In this document: piece by piece, positions 54,181 to 63,523 of the stretch
How positions within the stretch are numbered: the stretch's first letter is position 1
Layout of the letters: every line of letters begins with the position of its first letter
Assembly: GCA_963816725.1 (NCBI GenBank)
Contig: CAWFMC010000021.1
Span: forward strand, 62,001 to 126,000
DNA: 64,000 nt
Source: CAVSUB01 sp963816725
Lineage (GTDB): Bacteria; Acidobacteriota; Vicinamibacteria; Vicinamibacterales; 2-12-FULL-66-21
Reading direction: 5' to 3'
Notes under the pieces: model-generated
Seen by the model: the letters and a program-made list of their open reading frames with translations, nothing else
The model's database searches: none
Told to the model about the DNA's origin: nothing
Position numbers and translations under genes: made by a program

Positions 54181-54999
54181 TCAGAATACGGTGTTCGCAG
54201 CACGATCAATCTGATCGGCGGCTTGTCGCAGCGCGGCGGCATCTACAATCGCGTATCGACGGTATATGGCTTCGGTCTTGTGACCGACCATAGCCATCGC
54301 TGCCGAACGGGACACCCCGTCGCGCTCCATGTTCCGCACTGCAGTCTGCCTGAAGTCGTGGAGGATGCGCCCTGGCACACCGGCCGCCTTGCAGGCAGCC
54401 TGCCAGGCTCCCCGCAGGCTCTTTATGCGCTCCCCATCGCGGTGGAACACCAGAGGCACGATCCGGTCGGTCTTCTTCAACTCGTCATGTTCGGCCTTCT
54501 GTGCCCTCAGGACGGCCTCGAGCGCGGCGGTGAAGGGGGGAAGGTGCGGCCCCTCGGTGTTCTTCGTCGTGCCAGGGTCGAGGCGCACCGTACGCCCCTG
54601 CCAATCGACCTGCCGCCACTCCAGCGGCAGGATCTCGCTGGTAAGCCGCCAGCCGGTGAGGTACGCGAAGGTTACGACTGGTTGTAGGGGAGCGGGGAGT
54701 TGCGCTTTGACCGCTGCGAACTGCTCGGGCTCGAAGAAACCGCCCCGGACGTTGTCCTCGCGGAGCATGGGAATGTGCGCTAGCGTGAACATCCGCATCA
54801 GGCAGGCCAGTTCCCGGTTGATCTCTCCGGCGCTGGCCTTGGCGGGCAGCCGATTCGTCACGAACGTCCGGATCGCGGGCGTCGTGATCGACATGAGCCG
54901 TTTGCCCTTGAATGCTGGCTTAAGATTGAGTATCCGGCTGACGCGGCGGGCCGTTTCATTAGCCGGGCTGACGGTCGAGTGGTTACTGTTTGTCCGCAA
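54181..54999 (-). CDS. tyrosine recombinase (integrase), N-terminally truncated
   Basis: 272 residues with a complete catalytic domain: Arg in AYLTGWRLTSEILPLEW, H-x-x-R in ILHDFRQTAVRN, and GHKTEAIYRRY with the nucleophilic Tyr. The core-binding domain begins at about LNLKPAFKGKRLMS. Compared with the decayed paralogue at 52255-53327, the first ~80 residues (arm-binding domain) are missing, replaced by unrelated sequence that overlaps the end of the next gene by 17 bases. Probably inactive for full integration although the catalytic residues are intact. Confidence 0.87.
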   Translation of the reverse strand: MRTNSNHSTVSPANETARRVSRILNLKPAFKGKRLMSITTPAIRTFVTNRLPAKASAGEINRELACLMRMFTLAHIPMLREDNVRGGFFEPEQFAAVKAQLPAPLQPVVTFAYLTGWRLTSEILPLEWRQVDWQGRTVRLDPGTTKNTEGPHLPPFTAALEAVLRAQKAEHDELKKTDRIVPLVFHRDGERIKSLRGAWQAACKAAGVPGRILHDFRQTAVRNMERDGVSRSAAMAMVGHKTEAIYRRYAIVDAAALRQAADQIDRAANTVF

Positions 55000-55492
55000 C
55001 GATAACGTTGTTGACGCTTTGGCCCTTGGCGTTCTGGCCAGTTTGCGTGATGGTCATCGTCCTGCCATCGGCCGAAACCACAGCTCTACTGGTGACCTCC
55101 GGTTTGTTATCTATCTTCCCAACTACCTCAAGCGTTCGGTCGTCAATACGCCTGACGGCGTTTGTCAAATTCGGTGTGTAGCCGCCTTTCACTGGATTAT
55201 CTTTGCCGTCAAACGTTCCGACGATCTCCGCGTGGGTCGGCTGGCCTTCTGCACTCCTTCCGTCAACACTGATATTGACGCCGGCCGCGGTCGGTTCAAC
55301 TGTAATAGTCTGTCCTACAGTTGGCTTCGGGCCTGGGTTGTAAGTCGACTTCTCGAGATTGACTTTCCACGTTCCAATCCAGGCGGCGCTCGATTGGGTG
55401 CGGGCGGTTGAGCCTCCGACCAACACCGCCCCTAATACCAGGGCGGCCATTGCAATCTGTTTCTGCACGGAACACCTCCTGCTGCACTTCAC
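54983..55492 (-). CDS. secreted hypothetical protein
   Basis: 169 residues with a signal peptide (IAMAALVLGAVLVGGSTARTQ), then a beta-rich domain (WIGTWKVNLEKSTYNPGPKP, ITVEPTAAGVNISVDG, RTLEVVGKIDN, GRTMTITQTG) resembling small secreted lipocalin-like proteins common in soil bacteria. Codon usage and type look chromosomal rather than mobile, so it may mark the far side of the integrated remnant. The specific function is unknown. Confidence 0.75.
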   Translation of the reverse strand: MKCSRRCSVQKQIAMAALVLGAVLVGGSTARTQSSAAWIGTWKVNLEKSTYNPGPKPTVGQTITVEPTAAGVNISVDGRSAEGQPTHAEIVGTFDGKDNPVKGGYTPNLTNAVRRIDDRTLEVVGKIDNKPEVTSRAVVSADGRTMTITQTGQNAKGQSVNNVIVADKQ

Positions 55493-55945
55493 ACAGACGG
55501 CGGAGTGTAATGCGGGAGGGAGTCGAGCGCAAGCGACTCTGTCATTGGCGGGTACCTATTCCCGATGCGGAATTGCAAGACGGCGGGGCCACGTTTCCAC
55601 GGCGCTTGTGCACCACTGCGTGTAAGGGCCATATCACCCGCTGGCGTTGCGGCAGAGCGCGGACGCACGAGAACGTAAGAGTCGCAAGTGCCGTCCGTAT
55701 GACGGACCGCCGCGAGCACCCAGGTGATCGAGTGGTTCTTGTTTCTTTAGTCATGACGGACCACCTTGTTGACTTACTGTTTCCGTTGGGCCTACGACCT
55801 CACTTCAATGTCAAAGCTGCCGGCACTGGCTGAGCCAGCATCTTGCCTGCCCTCACAAAGTCGACTCAATGGCGTCGTCCGGGTGTAGGATGCCTCCCTC
55901 CCCAAAAGGGATCGTCCACGAGTAAGAAAGAAGGAGGACGACCAG
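55493..55945. other. 453-base gap, nothing recognised
   Basis: Less GC-rich than flanking genes. A TTGACT near 55766 has no matching -10 box. No tRNA 3'-end copy was found here by eye, so no right-hand attachment site can be assigned. Confidence 0.45.
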
Positions 55946-57250
55946 ATGGACCGATCAAACCTCTCACGGCGGACTTTGTTGAAAGGTGGCGGTGCGGCGT
56001 TGGCGGGGTTGTCGTTGCCGGTGGCAGGCCCGGCGCATGCATTTTCACCCCAAGACAGTCGCGAGAGACACGGGTGGGACGATGACCAGCCCGATCCGTC
56101 GCAGGCGCTGGGACAGCCCGGCGACGTGGTCCTCCCGTGGCTCGATCAACCGCCCGGAGCTCCCGACCCGCACATTGCCGGCAATCAGCTCGTCTGGGAA
56201 GAGCTGGACTCGTGGCTGACTCCCCCCGAGAAATTCCACTACGTCGCTCACTACGGCGTTCCCACCGATGGCCTGGACGCGGGCAGCTGGCGCGTAGGCG
56301 TTTCCGGCCTGGTTGCCGACCCGCTATCACTAACGCTCGCAGACCTGCAGGCGCGCCCTCGCCGCGAGGTGGACTTCACGCTCGAGTGCTCGGGCAACCA
56401 TGGCTTTCCCGTGATCACCGGCCTCATCGGCAATGCCCGCTGGGCTGGCACTCCGCTCGCTCCGGTCCTGGAGGAAGCGCGCCTCCTGAACGGCGCCATA
56501 GAAGTGGTGTTCTATGGGATCGATAGCGGAATGCAGACGATCCGGGACAACAGCGGGATCATCAGCGCTGGTCAGACGGGTACTATTCCGCCCGAGGGAG
56601 GCGCACTGACGATCCCCGAGCACTTCGCCCGCAGCATGTCGCTCGACGACGCGCTCGACCCCCGCAACCTGCTGTGCTACGAGATGAATGGCGAGCCGCT
56701 GCCGCATAAGAACGGGTTCCCCGTTCGCCTGATCGCGCCGGGCTGGTATGGCGTCGCCAACGTCAAGTGGCTGACGCGCATCGAGGTGCGCGACCAGCGC
56801 CATGCGGGAAACTTCATGGCGCGGGATTACGTGACCATCCGCGAGGAGCATCGCGACAGCAGCGATCCATTTTGGACATTCAGCACTGTGCGGCACTTCC
56901 GGCTCAAGTCGGCTCCGGCGAAGGTCGTACGTCGGGGCAGCCGCTACGTCGTTCTTGGCGCAGCCTGGGGTGCGCCAATCGAAGCTGTGCAGGTTCGGAT
57001 CGACGGCGGGCCGTGGATGTCGGCGAGGCTGTTCGGGCCCGTGGCACACGGGCGGAACTCGCGCGGCCTGGCGTGGCGATTCTGGACGTTCAACTGGGGA
57101 ACGCCTGCCGCTGGCGAGCATCACGTCACATCACGGGCCTTCGACGCCGACGGCAACATACAGCCGGCGCCGAACGATCCGTTCCTCGCCAGCAAGGTAA
57201 CCTTCTGGGAGAGCAACGGACACATTACGCGACGTGTTCGCATTCCTTGA
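55946..57250 (+). CDS. Tat-exported sulfite-oxidase-family molybdoenzyme
   Basis: 434 residues; ATG after AAGGAGG. A twin-arginine signal SRRTLLKGGGAALAGLSLPV is followed by the molybdopterin oxidoreductase domain (about 95-290, VDFTLECSGNHGFPV, where the Cys of ECSGN ligates Mo, and RLIAPGWYGVANVKWLTRI). A C-terminal Mo-co dimerisation domain (about 315-434) follows. It should act in the periplasm as sulfite dehydrogenase or a related oxidoreductase, passing electrons to a cytochrome. The converging PQQ/cytochrome gene is not necessarily its partner. Confidence 0.9.
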   Translation: MDRSNLSRRTLLKGGGAALAGLSLPVAGPAHAFSPQDSRERHGWDDDQPDPSQALGQPGDVVLPWLDQPPGAPDPHIAGNQLVWEELDSWLTPPEKFHYVAHYGVPTDGLDAGSWRVGVSGLVADPLSLTLADLQARPRREVDFTLECSGNHGFPVITGLIGNARWAGTPLAPVLEEARLLNGAIEVVFYGIDSGMQTIRDNSGIISAGQTGTIPPEGGALTIPEHFARSMSLDDALDPRNLLCYEMNGEPLPHKNGFPVRLIAPGWYGVANVKWLTRIEVRDQRHAGNFMARDYVTIREEHRDSSDPFWTFSTVRHFRLKSAPAKVVRRGSRYVVLGAAWGAPIEAVQVRIDGGPWMSARLFGPVAHGRNSRGLAWRFWTFNWGTPAAGEHHVTSRAFDADGNIQPAPNDPFLASKVTFWESNGHITRRVRIP

Positions 57251-57504
57251 TCGCGACGGACGAAAGGAGCATCCGTCGCGGGCGGCGATGCGCTTGGTGC
57301 GCAGCGAACGCTATTCTGCCGGCACGGCGCTGGGGCTCACGCTCGGCCGCATCCCAGGCGTGTGGGTGCCGTCCGGCTGGTGCGTTCCTTGCCAGTTGAC
57401 ATCGTCCGCCGAGACTGTTCGAACTTACCGGCGAGACACGACGCACGCGCGACCCGGCGACAAGCGCGGTATCAAACGCCGCTCATCGCCGGGCCGCACA
57501 TGCG

Positions 57505-59850
57505 TCACTTCCGAGGCAGCGCGTAGGCCACCCACCCCATGGGTGCAGACGCCGCAGTCGGAGAGGGATCCGGAGCGGGCAGCGTCGCCCGGCCACCGCC
57601 GCCGCCCCGGCCGCCGCCGGCCGCCGTGCTGGCGGCGGGCACGAGCAGATACTGCCGGCCGTCCATTTCGTACATCGCCGGCCCGCCAATGAAGTTCCCG
57701 CCGAACCGTGACGACCACAGCTGCCTGCCGGTGTCGCTGTCCCACGCCCGTATGAGATTGTCCCGGCCGGCACCGAACACCAGGCCCGACTCGGTCACGA
57801 TGATGCTGTTCTGAATGCCGGGCGCGCCGGTGCCGGTGACGCCCTTCGCGGCCAGCTCCGGATCGTCACCATACGGAATCCGCCACTGGATGCCCGGTTT
57901 GTTGAGGTCGTACTTCACGATTACGGTGAAGGGCGGCTTGATGCGGTTTCCGACGGTGTTGTATTCGTTGATGGTGTACCGCGTGTAGTCCGGCACGCCC
58001 GCGGGATAGGCCATGGCTTCGCCTCGACCGCGCCCCGCGCCCCCCGCGTCCGGCCGCACCCACACCGATCCTGAGCCCGCGATCAGCTCGGGCGGAGCCC
58101 CCGACCCGACCGGCGCCGCGCCACGCCCGCCACCCGGACCCCCGAGCCGCCCGCGCCCGCCGGCCGCCGTAGTGAGAAACCCAACGACGTTGTCGATGTC
58201 GGTCGCGGTCAAGTGCGGCATAGCCGGCATCCGGCCCTTGCCGGTCGCGATCACCGTGCGGATGGCGTCGGCGGTGAACCGCGGCGCGCCCGCGACGATG
58301 TTGTTGACCGGGTCGGCCGCCGCCTGAATCAGCGCCGGGCCGCTTTCGGGTACGCCCTCCCGATTGGCGCCGTGACACGCCTGACAGTTCTGCTGGTAGA
58401 CGCCCTGTCCCGGCGGCATCTGCGGCGGTCCGTTGCCGCGGCCCTCCCCGGGCTTGAGGAGCCGGAGAATGCCGGGGTTCTCGTGCGCGACCAGGTAGAT
58501 CGCGCCGCCGCGCGGGTCGGCGGCGGAGCCGCCCATCAGCGTGCCGCCGTTGCTCGTCGGTACGTGGACCGTGTCCTTCAGGCTGATGGGCGTAAAGATC
58601 CCCTTGTTCTCAGCCTCCAGCAGGCGCTTGGTGAACGCCGCCTTTTCCTCCGCGGGCAGGTCGGGATTGATGTCCTCGACGGTGAAGGTGTGCCGCACGT
58701 ACGGTTCCGGCTTGGTCGGCTGCGGCTGCGTCGGCCAGCTTTGCTCGCCCGGCATCTCCGACTGCGGCACGGGCTGCTCCGCGATCGGCCAGATCGGCTC
58801 CCCGCTGACCCGATCGAACACATACAGCCAGCCGGTCTTGTTCGTGGCCACCACGACCTCGCGGTTACGGCCGTTGTGGCGGATCGTGATCAGTTGCGGC
58901 GCCGCACTCCCGTCGAGGTCCCACAGGTCGTGATGCACGAACTGGAAGTGCCACAGCCGCTTGCCCGTGTGCACATCGAGGGCGACGAGCGAGTCCCCGA
59001 ACAGGTTCGCCCCGATGCGGTCGGCGCCGTAGAAGTCGTAGGTCGGCGAGCCCAGCGGAATGAAGGCAATCCCGCGCTGGGCGTCGATGGTCATCTCCCC
59101 CCAGTTGTTCACGCCGCCGATGTACTTGTAGGCCTCCTTCGGCCAGGTGTCGTAGCCGAATTCACCCGGCCGCGGGACGGTGTGGAAGGTCCACACCAGC
59201 CGGCCGCTGGGGATGTCGTAGGCGCGGATATCGCCGGGGGGCGACATGTAGCCTTCACCCGTCGCGCTGCCCAGAATGAGGAGATTCTCGAAGATGCCGC
59301 CAGGATTGTTCGACTGGAGGTTGCCGAGGGTCGACGGGTCGCGACCGTCGAGCCCTTCCCGCAGATCGACCACCCCGTTGGTGCCGAATGTCGTGATCGA
59401 CTTGCCGGTCCTGGCGTCGACCTCCTGCAGCAGGCTGTTCATCGCGAATACCAGGCGCTGGTCACGGCCGTCGGCGCTCTCCCAATAGTTGAAGCCGCGG
59501 CTGGTCATGCCGTTCATGTTCTCGCGGACCCAGAGCTCCTTGCCGGTCCTGGCGTCGACGGCGACCAGCGATCCATTGCGGCCCCGGCCGTAGATCACGC
59601 CGCGGACAGCGATCGGGTGGACGCCGGTGTCGCCGAACGGATACGTCCACGCGACCTCGAGCCGATTCACGTTGGACTTGTTGATCTGTTTCGAGGGGAA
59701 GAAGCGGGAGTTGTCCTTACCGCCGCTGTATCCGGGCCACCACTTGTCAGTGGGGGACTGCGCGATCCCCGTGACCACCGCGGCGACGGTCGCCGCCACG
59801 CCGAGACCTACCGTGAACGACCGCCGGGACCACCATCGACGCTGAGCCAT
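57505..59850 (-). CDS. PQQ-dependent dehydrogenase with inserted cytochrome c domain
   Basis: 781 residues. PQQ propeller blades (GSLVAVDARTGKELWV, SLVALDVHTGKRLWHFQFVH, HHDLWDLDGSAAPQL) resemble membrane/soluble alcohol or glucose dehydrogenases. A cytochrome c module (CQACHGANREGVPESGPALI, heme Cys pair and His) is inserted at about 490-590, before the last blades (GRQLWSSRFGGNFIGG). Gly/Arg-rich linkers flank it. The N-terminus RRWWSRRSFTVGLG is Tat-like. It should oxidise a sugar or alcohol in the periplasm and pass electrons internally to heme. Confidence 0.88.
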   Translation of the reverse strand: MAQRRWWSRRSFTVGLGVAATVAAVVTGIAQSPTDKWWPGYSGGKDNSRFFPSKQINKSNVNRLEVAWTYPFGDTGVHPIAVRGVIYGRGRNGSLVAVDARTGKELWVRENMNGMTSRGFNYWESADGRDQRLVFAMNSLLQEVDARTGKSITTFGTNGVVDLREGLDGRDPSTLGNLQSNNPGGIFENLLILGSATGEGYMSPPGDIRAYDIPSGRLVWTFHTVPRPGEFGYDTWPKEAYKYIGGVNNWGEMTIDAQRGIAFIPLGSPTYDFYGADRIGANLFGDSLVALDVHTGKRLWHFQFVHHDLWDLDGSAAPQLITIRHNGRNREVVVATNKTGWLYVFDRVSGEPIWPIAEQPVPQSEMPGEQSWPTQPQPTKPEPYVRHTFTVEDINPDLPAEEKAAFTKRLLEAENKGIFTPISLKDTVHVPTSNGGTLMGGSAADPRGGAIYLVAHENPGILRLLKPGEGRGNGPPQMPPGQGVYQQNCQACHGANREGVPESGPALIQAAADPVNNIVAGAPRFTADAIRTVIATGKGRMPAMPHLTATDIDNVVGFLTTAAGGRGRLGGPGGGRGAAPVGSGAPPELIAGSGSVWVRPDAGGAGRGRGEAMAYPAGVPDYTRYTINEYNTVGNRIKPPFTVIVKYDLNKPGIQWRIPYGDDPELAAKGVTGTGAPGIQNSIIVTESGLVFGAGRDNLIRAWDSDTGRQLWSSRFGGNFIGGPAMYEMDGRQYLLVPAASTAAGGGRGGGGGRATLPAPDPSPTAASAPMGWVAYALPRK

Positions 59851-60154
59851 GCAGCCGCTCCCAGGATTCAGCCGAATTCACCGTGCCCCGTGTCCATGAC
59901 GGGACGCACCTTGCCAACCGCCGCCAGATCTCTATGCTCACGCGCGCACGGCGCGTTCCGCTGGCGGCCCGATCCGAGGCCGCTTCGGCGAGAGAGGCTA
60001 ACACTTGCGCGGCGAATGGCGCCACCAGGTGTCTGCACTCGAGCATCCAACGGATGGTCTCGCGCTCTTCGCCGCTCGCCGAAGCCCGATCGTCATGCGA
60101 CGGCGGCATCTCGAGCGATTGCTCGAGCCGCCAGGGTGACCTATCCTGTCGGCC
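59851..60154. other. 304-base divergent gap, nothing recognised
   Basis: It separates the leftward PQQ dehydrogenase from the rightward CBM9 gene. It must contain two promoters, but none is convincing by eye. No RNA gene or repeat was seen. Confidence 0.4.
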
Positions 60155-60871
60155 ATGCGAACCTTCGCCGCGCTCGCGCTTCTTGCCGTCGTCCCACTGG
60201 TCGGACAGCCACCGATCCCACGCTACGAGGTCAAACGGGCCACCTCGCCGATCACGATTGACGGCAAGCTCGATGACGCGGCCTGGGCCCGGGCTTCGCC
60301 GCCGATTACGCTGCAGTTCCTGTGGGACTCGCAGACCGGCGCGAAGCAGAAGACGGCGGCCCGTCTGCTCTGGGACGCGCAGGCGCTCTACGTGGCCTTC
60401 GACGCCGACGATACGGACATCACGGCGCGCTTCCTCCAGCGCGACGATCCCACTTACCGCGACGACGCCGTGGAGATCTTCATCAACCCGGATCCGAAGC
60501 AGGAAACCCTGTACTACGGATTCGAGATGAACGCCCGCGGCGTGCTCTACGACTATCTGAATTACAACAGCCGCACCCTCTTCAAGCGCTTCGACGCAAC
60601 CGGCATCACGATCGCGACCGCGCTGCGAGGCACGCTGAACGACCCGAAAGACGCCGACAGCGGATGGAGCCTCGAAGTGGCCATCCCCTGGGCGAACTTC
60701 GAAGAACTGTCGCGTCGTCCGCCCGGCGTAGGCACGGTATGGAAGGCCAACGTCAACCGGTGGGACGGCACCGAGCCGAACCGGCGGATGAGCATCTGGT
60801 CGGACCCACAGAACACCACGTCCTGGCCGCACGTGCCATCTCGGTTCGGTGAGCTCGTATTCGTGGAGTAG
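60155..60871 (+). CDS. secreted carbohydrate-binding family 9-like protein
   Basis: 238 residues with a short signal peptide (FAALALLAVVPLVG). The CBM9-like fold follows: ITIDGKLDDAAWARA, RLLWDAQALYVAFDADD, YRDDAVEIFINPDPKQETLY and GWSLEVAIPWANF. This domain binds sugars in xylanases and appears alone in many secreted acidobacterial proteins. It may bind or modify plant polysaccharide fragments; no catalytic site is visible. Confidence 0.85.
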   Translation: MRTFAALALLAVVPLVGQPPIPRYEVKRATSPITIDGKLDDAAWARASPPITLQFLWDSQTGAKQKTAARLLWDAQALYVAFDADDTDITARFLQRDDPTYRDDAVEIFINPDPKQETLYYGFEMNARGVLYDYLNYNSRTLFKRFDATGITIATALRGTLNDPKDADSGWSLEVAIPWANFEELSRRPPGVGTVWKANVNRWDGTEPNRRMSIWSDPQNTTSWPHVPSRFGELVFVE

Positions 60872-61282
60872 GGCGCCATCGACGCAGCCCGCCACCCGCC
60901 ACCGTGACACGGTCCCGATCCAGACTCGCCCCCACCCGAAGGCTGGCCATCGGCGTGCGACGAGCCGCACCCGCATGCGGTGATGGCTCCTGCCTCATCG
61001 ATACGGGCTTTCTCCGCGATTAGAGTGTTGACTCTCGGCCATACCCGCCATACCATCCCCGCCGGCCAATCGATAAACAATCAACGAGGTCCTATCGGTG
61101 GAGGATCGGTGACCTCGATTGTCACGGGTGAGGTGCCACCGGCCACGCATCCGTCTAAACACGGCCTCTCGGGTATCGATTATCGAACTGTATCGGAGGA
61201 GTGAGGCGGTGTGAAGCGCATTCGGCCGCGAAGGGCAGGCAGGATCACGGCGGCGGTGAGGATTCAGTGAAGGGAGTTCTCC
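60872..61282. other. 411-base leader/gap before the Oar-like gene, with TCGAT-T-ATCGA palindrome
   Basis: No gene is seen. A perfect 5-base inverted repeat TCGATTATCGA (61176-61186) lies about 100 bases before the receptor start and could be an operator. A GATCGGTGACCTCGATTG / CAATC-type partial symmetry lies further upstream. Confidence 0.4.
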
Positions 61283-63281
61283 ATGACGCGACGTTCCTCG
61301 AGGATCTGGGCCATGACGACCTCCTTTCTGGGTTGGACGATGATCGCCGGCGCCACTCTCCTGGCGCAGGTCGGCAACGGCACCCTCACGGGCACCATCG
61401 TCGACGGGCAGGGCGGCGCCCTGCCAGGGGCGACCATCACGGTGACCGAGCAGGCGACCAGCGCGTCGCGGACGATCACGACCGACAAGGACGGCGTGTT
61501 CCGCGTGTCCGCGTTGCCTCCGGGGCGCTACAGCCTCGAGATCGCGATGCAGGGCTTCTCACCGCTGACGGTCACCGACGTGCCGCTGGCGCCGGCCGAA
61601 GTCAGGAGCCTGGACAAGATCGAGCTCAAGCTGGGTCAGCTGACGGAGTCCGTTGTCGTGGAGGCGGCGACCGCCACCGTGCAGACGGCGACCAGTTCAC
61701 GGATGGGCACGGTGACCGCCGAGCAGCTCACCAACATCCAGATGAAGGGCCGGGATGTGTGGGGCATGCTGGCGGTGATCCCTGGCGTGCAGGACACCAA
61801 CATGAACCGCAGCTTCACCACCTGGACGTCGATGGAGGCGATCACCATCAACGGCTCGCCCAACACCTCGAAGGTGGTCGTCATCGACGGCGTGAACGTG
61901 GTCGACGAGCTCGGTACTCAGGCGCAGGTGAACCCCAACATGGATGCCGTCGGCGAGGTGCAGGTCATCTCCAATGGCTACACGGCCGAGAACGGCCGGA
62001 GCAGCGGCGGGCTGATCATCATGACCACCAAGTCAGGCACCAACCAGTTCAGGGGGTCCGGTTGGTACAACGCCCGGCGCAAGGAGTGGCGCGCCAACGA
62101 GTACTTCCGAATCAAGAACAATCAGGCCAAGTCGGACTACAAAGTGAACATTCCCGGCTACAGCTTCGGCGGCCCGCTGATCATTCCGAAGCTGCTCGAC
62201 CGCGGCACGATGTTCTTCTTCGTGTCCCAGGAATACACCGACGACCTCCGGCCGGCCACGTTGTCGCGCACCAACTACCCGACCGCGCTCGAGCGGCAAG
62301 GCGACTTCTCGCAGACCTATTCCGGTAACGCCAACGGCCCCGGCCAGGGCACGGTACAGCCCATCATCAACCCGGATACCGGCCTGCCGTTCCCGGGCAA
62401 CCGGATCCCACTCAGCTGCGCCGGCATTCCCGGCTGTGTCAATGGCTACCTGCACCCGCTCGGGCAGCAGATGCTGAACCTGCTGCCGATGCCGAACGGG
62501 TACTTCGATCCAGCCAACAACCAGTACAACGCCTACAACTACGGCGTCGACACCTTTCCGTACCACTCGCGCACGAACAACACGGTGCGCCTCGATGTCG
62601 TGCTGAACCCGAGCATACCGCCTGCGCCTGTGGGGGCCGACGGCCAATGACCGCACCCACAACCTGACGGCCAACTACAGCTACACCGTGCCGACCTTGA
62701 TGCCCGGCTCGCCGGTGGTGAAGGCGATCTTCCGCGACTGGATGGTGTCCGGCGTCACGAAATACCTGAGCGGGGCCGCGACGCAGCCGGCCTGCACCAG
62801 CACGACCACTGGTGTCGCAAACCAGAACCCGACCCTGACCCCCGGCGCAACCGCCGCGTGCGTCTACACGGGTGAGCCGCTCTTCGTCGAACGGGATTCC
62901 AACCTGCCCGAAGAGGATCAACTCCACTTCAACCCGCGGGCCTTCGCGATGGCGACGCCGCTCAGCGCGACGGTCGGCAACTTCGGCGACGTGCCGCTGG
63001 GCATCCTGCGCAACCCGGGCTTCTGGAACTGGGACCTGACGCTGCAGCGCCGGTTTCCGCTTCACGGACTCGGGAAGCAGACATGGGCGCGACTGCAACT
63101 GCAGCTCTACAACATCTTCAACACTCCGCAGTTCAATCAGCTGAACACCGCCCTGCAATTCCAGGACGATCCGACCGTGCCAGGCCTCGACAGCCTGCTG
63201 CTGAACAGCACATTGCAGGGCCGCTACACCGCGGCCAATCCGCCGCGGGAGTTCGGCGTCACGTTCCGGGTGGACTTCTAA
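61283..63281 (+). pseudogene. Oar-like TonB-dependent receptor with central deletion and frame change
   Basis: The first frame (455 residues to 62650): signal peptide, carboxypeptidase-regulatory domain (TGTIVDGQGGALPGATITV), plug (VVVIDGVNVVDELG) and first barrel strands, ending RLDVVLNPS. From about 62615 the reading frame changes and the sequence is already near the C-terminus (YRLRLWGPTANDRTHNL... to FGVTFRVDF at 63281). Oar-type proteins of this kind are roughly 1,000-1,200 residues, so some 350-500 central barrel residues are missing. Either a true internal deletion or an assembly collapse. The intact protein would import polymers or bind surfaces. Confidence 0.83.
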
Positions 63282-63302
63282 CAGGACGGGGAAGAGCGCG
63301 GA

Positions 63303-63505
63303 CGAATGGCAGATGGCGGAGCCTGCGGGAAATGGCAGATGGCAGATGGCAAATGGCAGATGGCAGATGGCACAGCCCGCGGCCAATGGCAGATGGCAGG
63401 GGCTAAATGGCAGATGGCAAATGGCAAATGGTAGAACCCTGTCTAGTCGGGCATCAGCCATTAGCCATCCGTGATCAGCGATTTACCATCTGCCATAGCC
63501 ATTTG
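63303..63505. repeat. AGATGGC/CCATCTGCC repeat array with inverted arms
   Basis: The left part (63305-63430) is tandem AATGGCAGATGGCAGATGGC with gaps. The right part (about 63445-63505) has the inverse words CAGCCATTAGCCATC and TACCATCTGCCATAGCC, so arms can pair. Placed in the convergent gap between the receptor and the MBL-fold gene. Related to the array at 50215. Confidence 0.82.
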
Positions 63506-63523
63506 CATTTGTGATCGTCGCGC

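Noticed and set aside
55843..56085. 80-residue reading frame overlapping the sulfite-oxidase-like gene start
   Set aside because: No domain, and it runs through the AAGGAGG site and twin-arginine signal of the real gene in another frame.
58213..60261. 682-residue plus-strand reading frame opposite the PQQ dehydrogenase
   Set aside because: Antisense shadow with no recognisable domain; the opposite strand encodes a full quinoprotein with heme motif.
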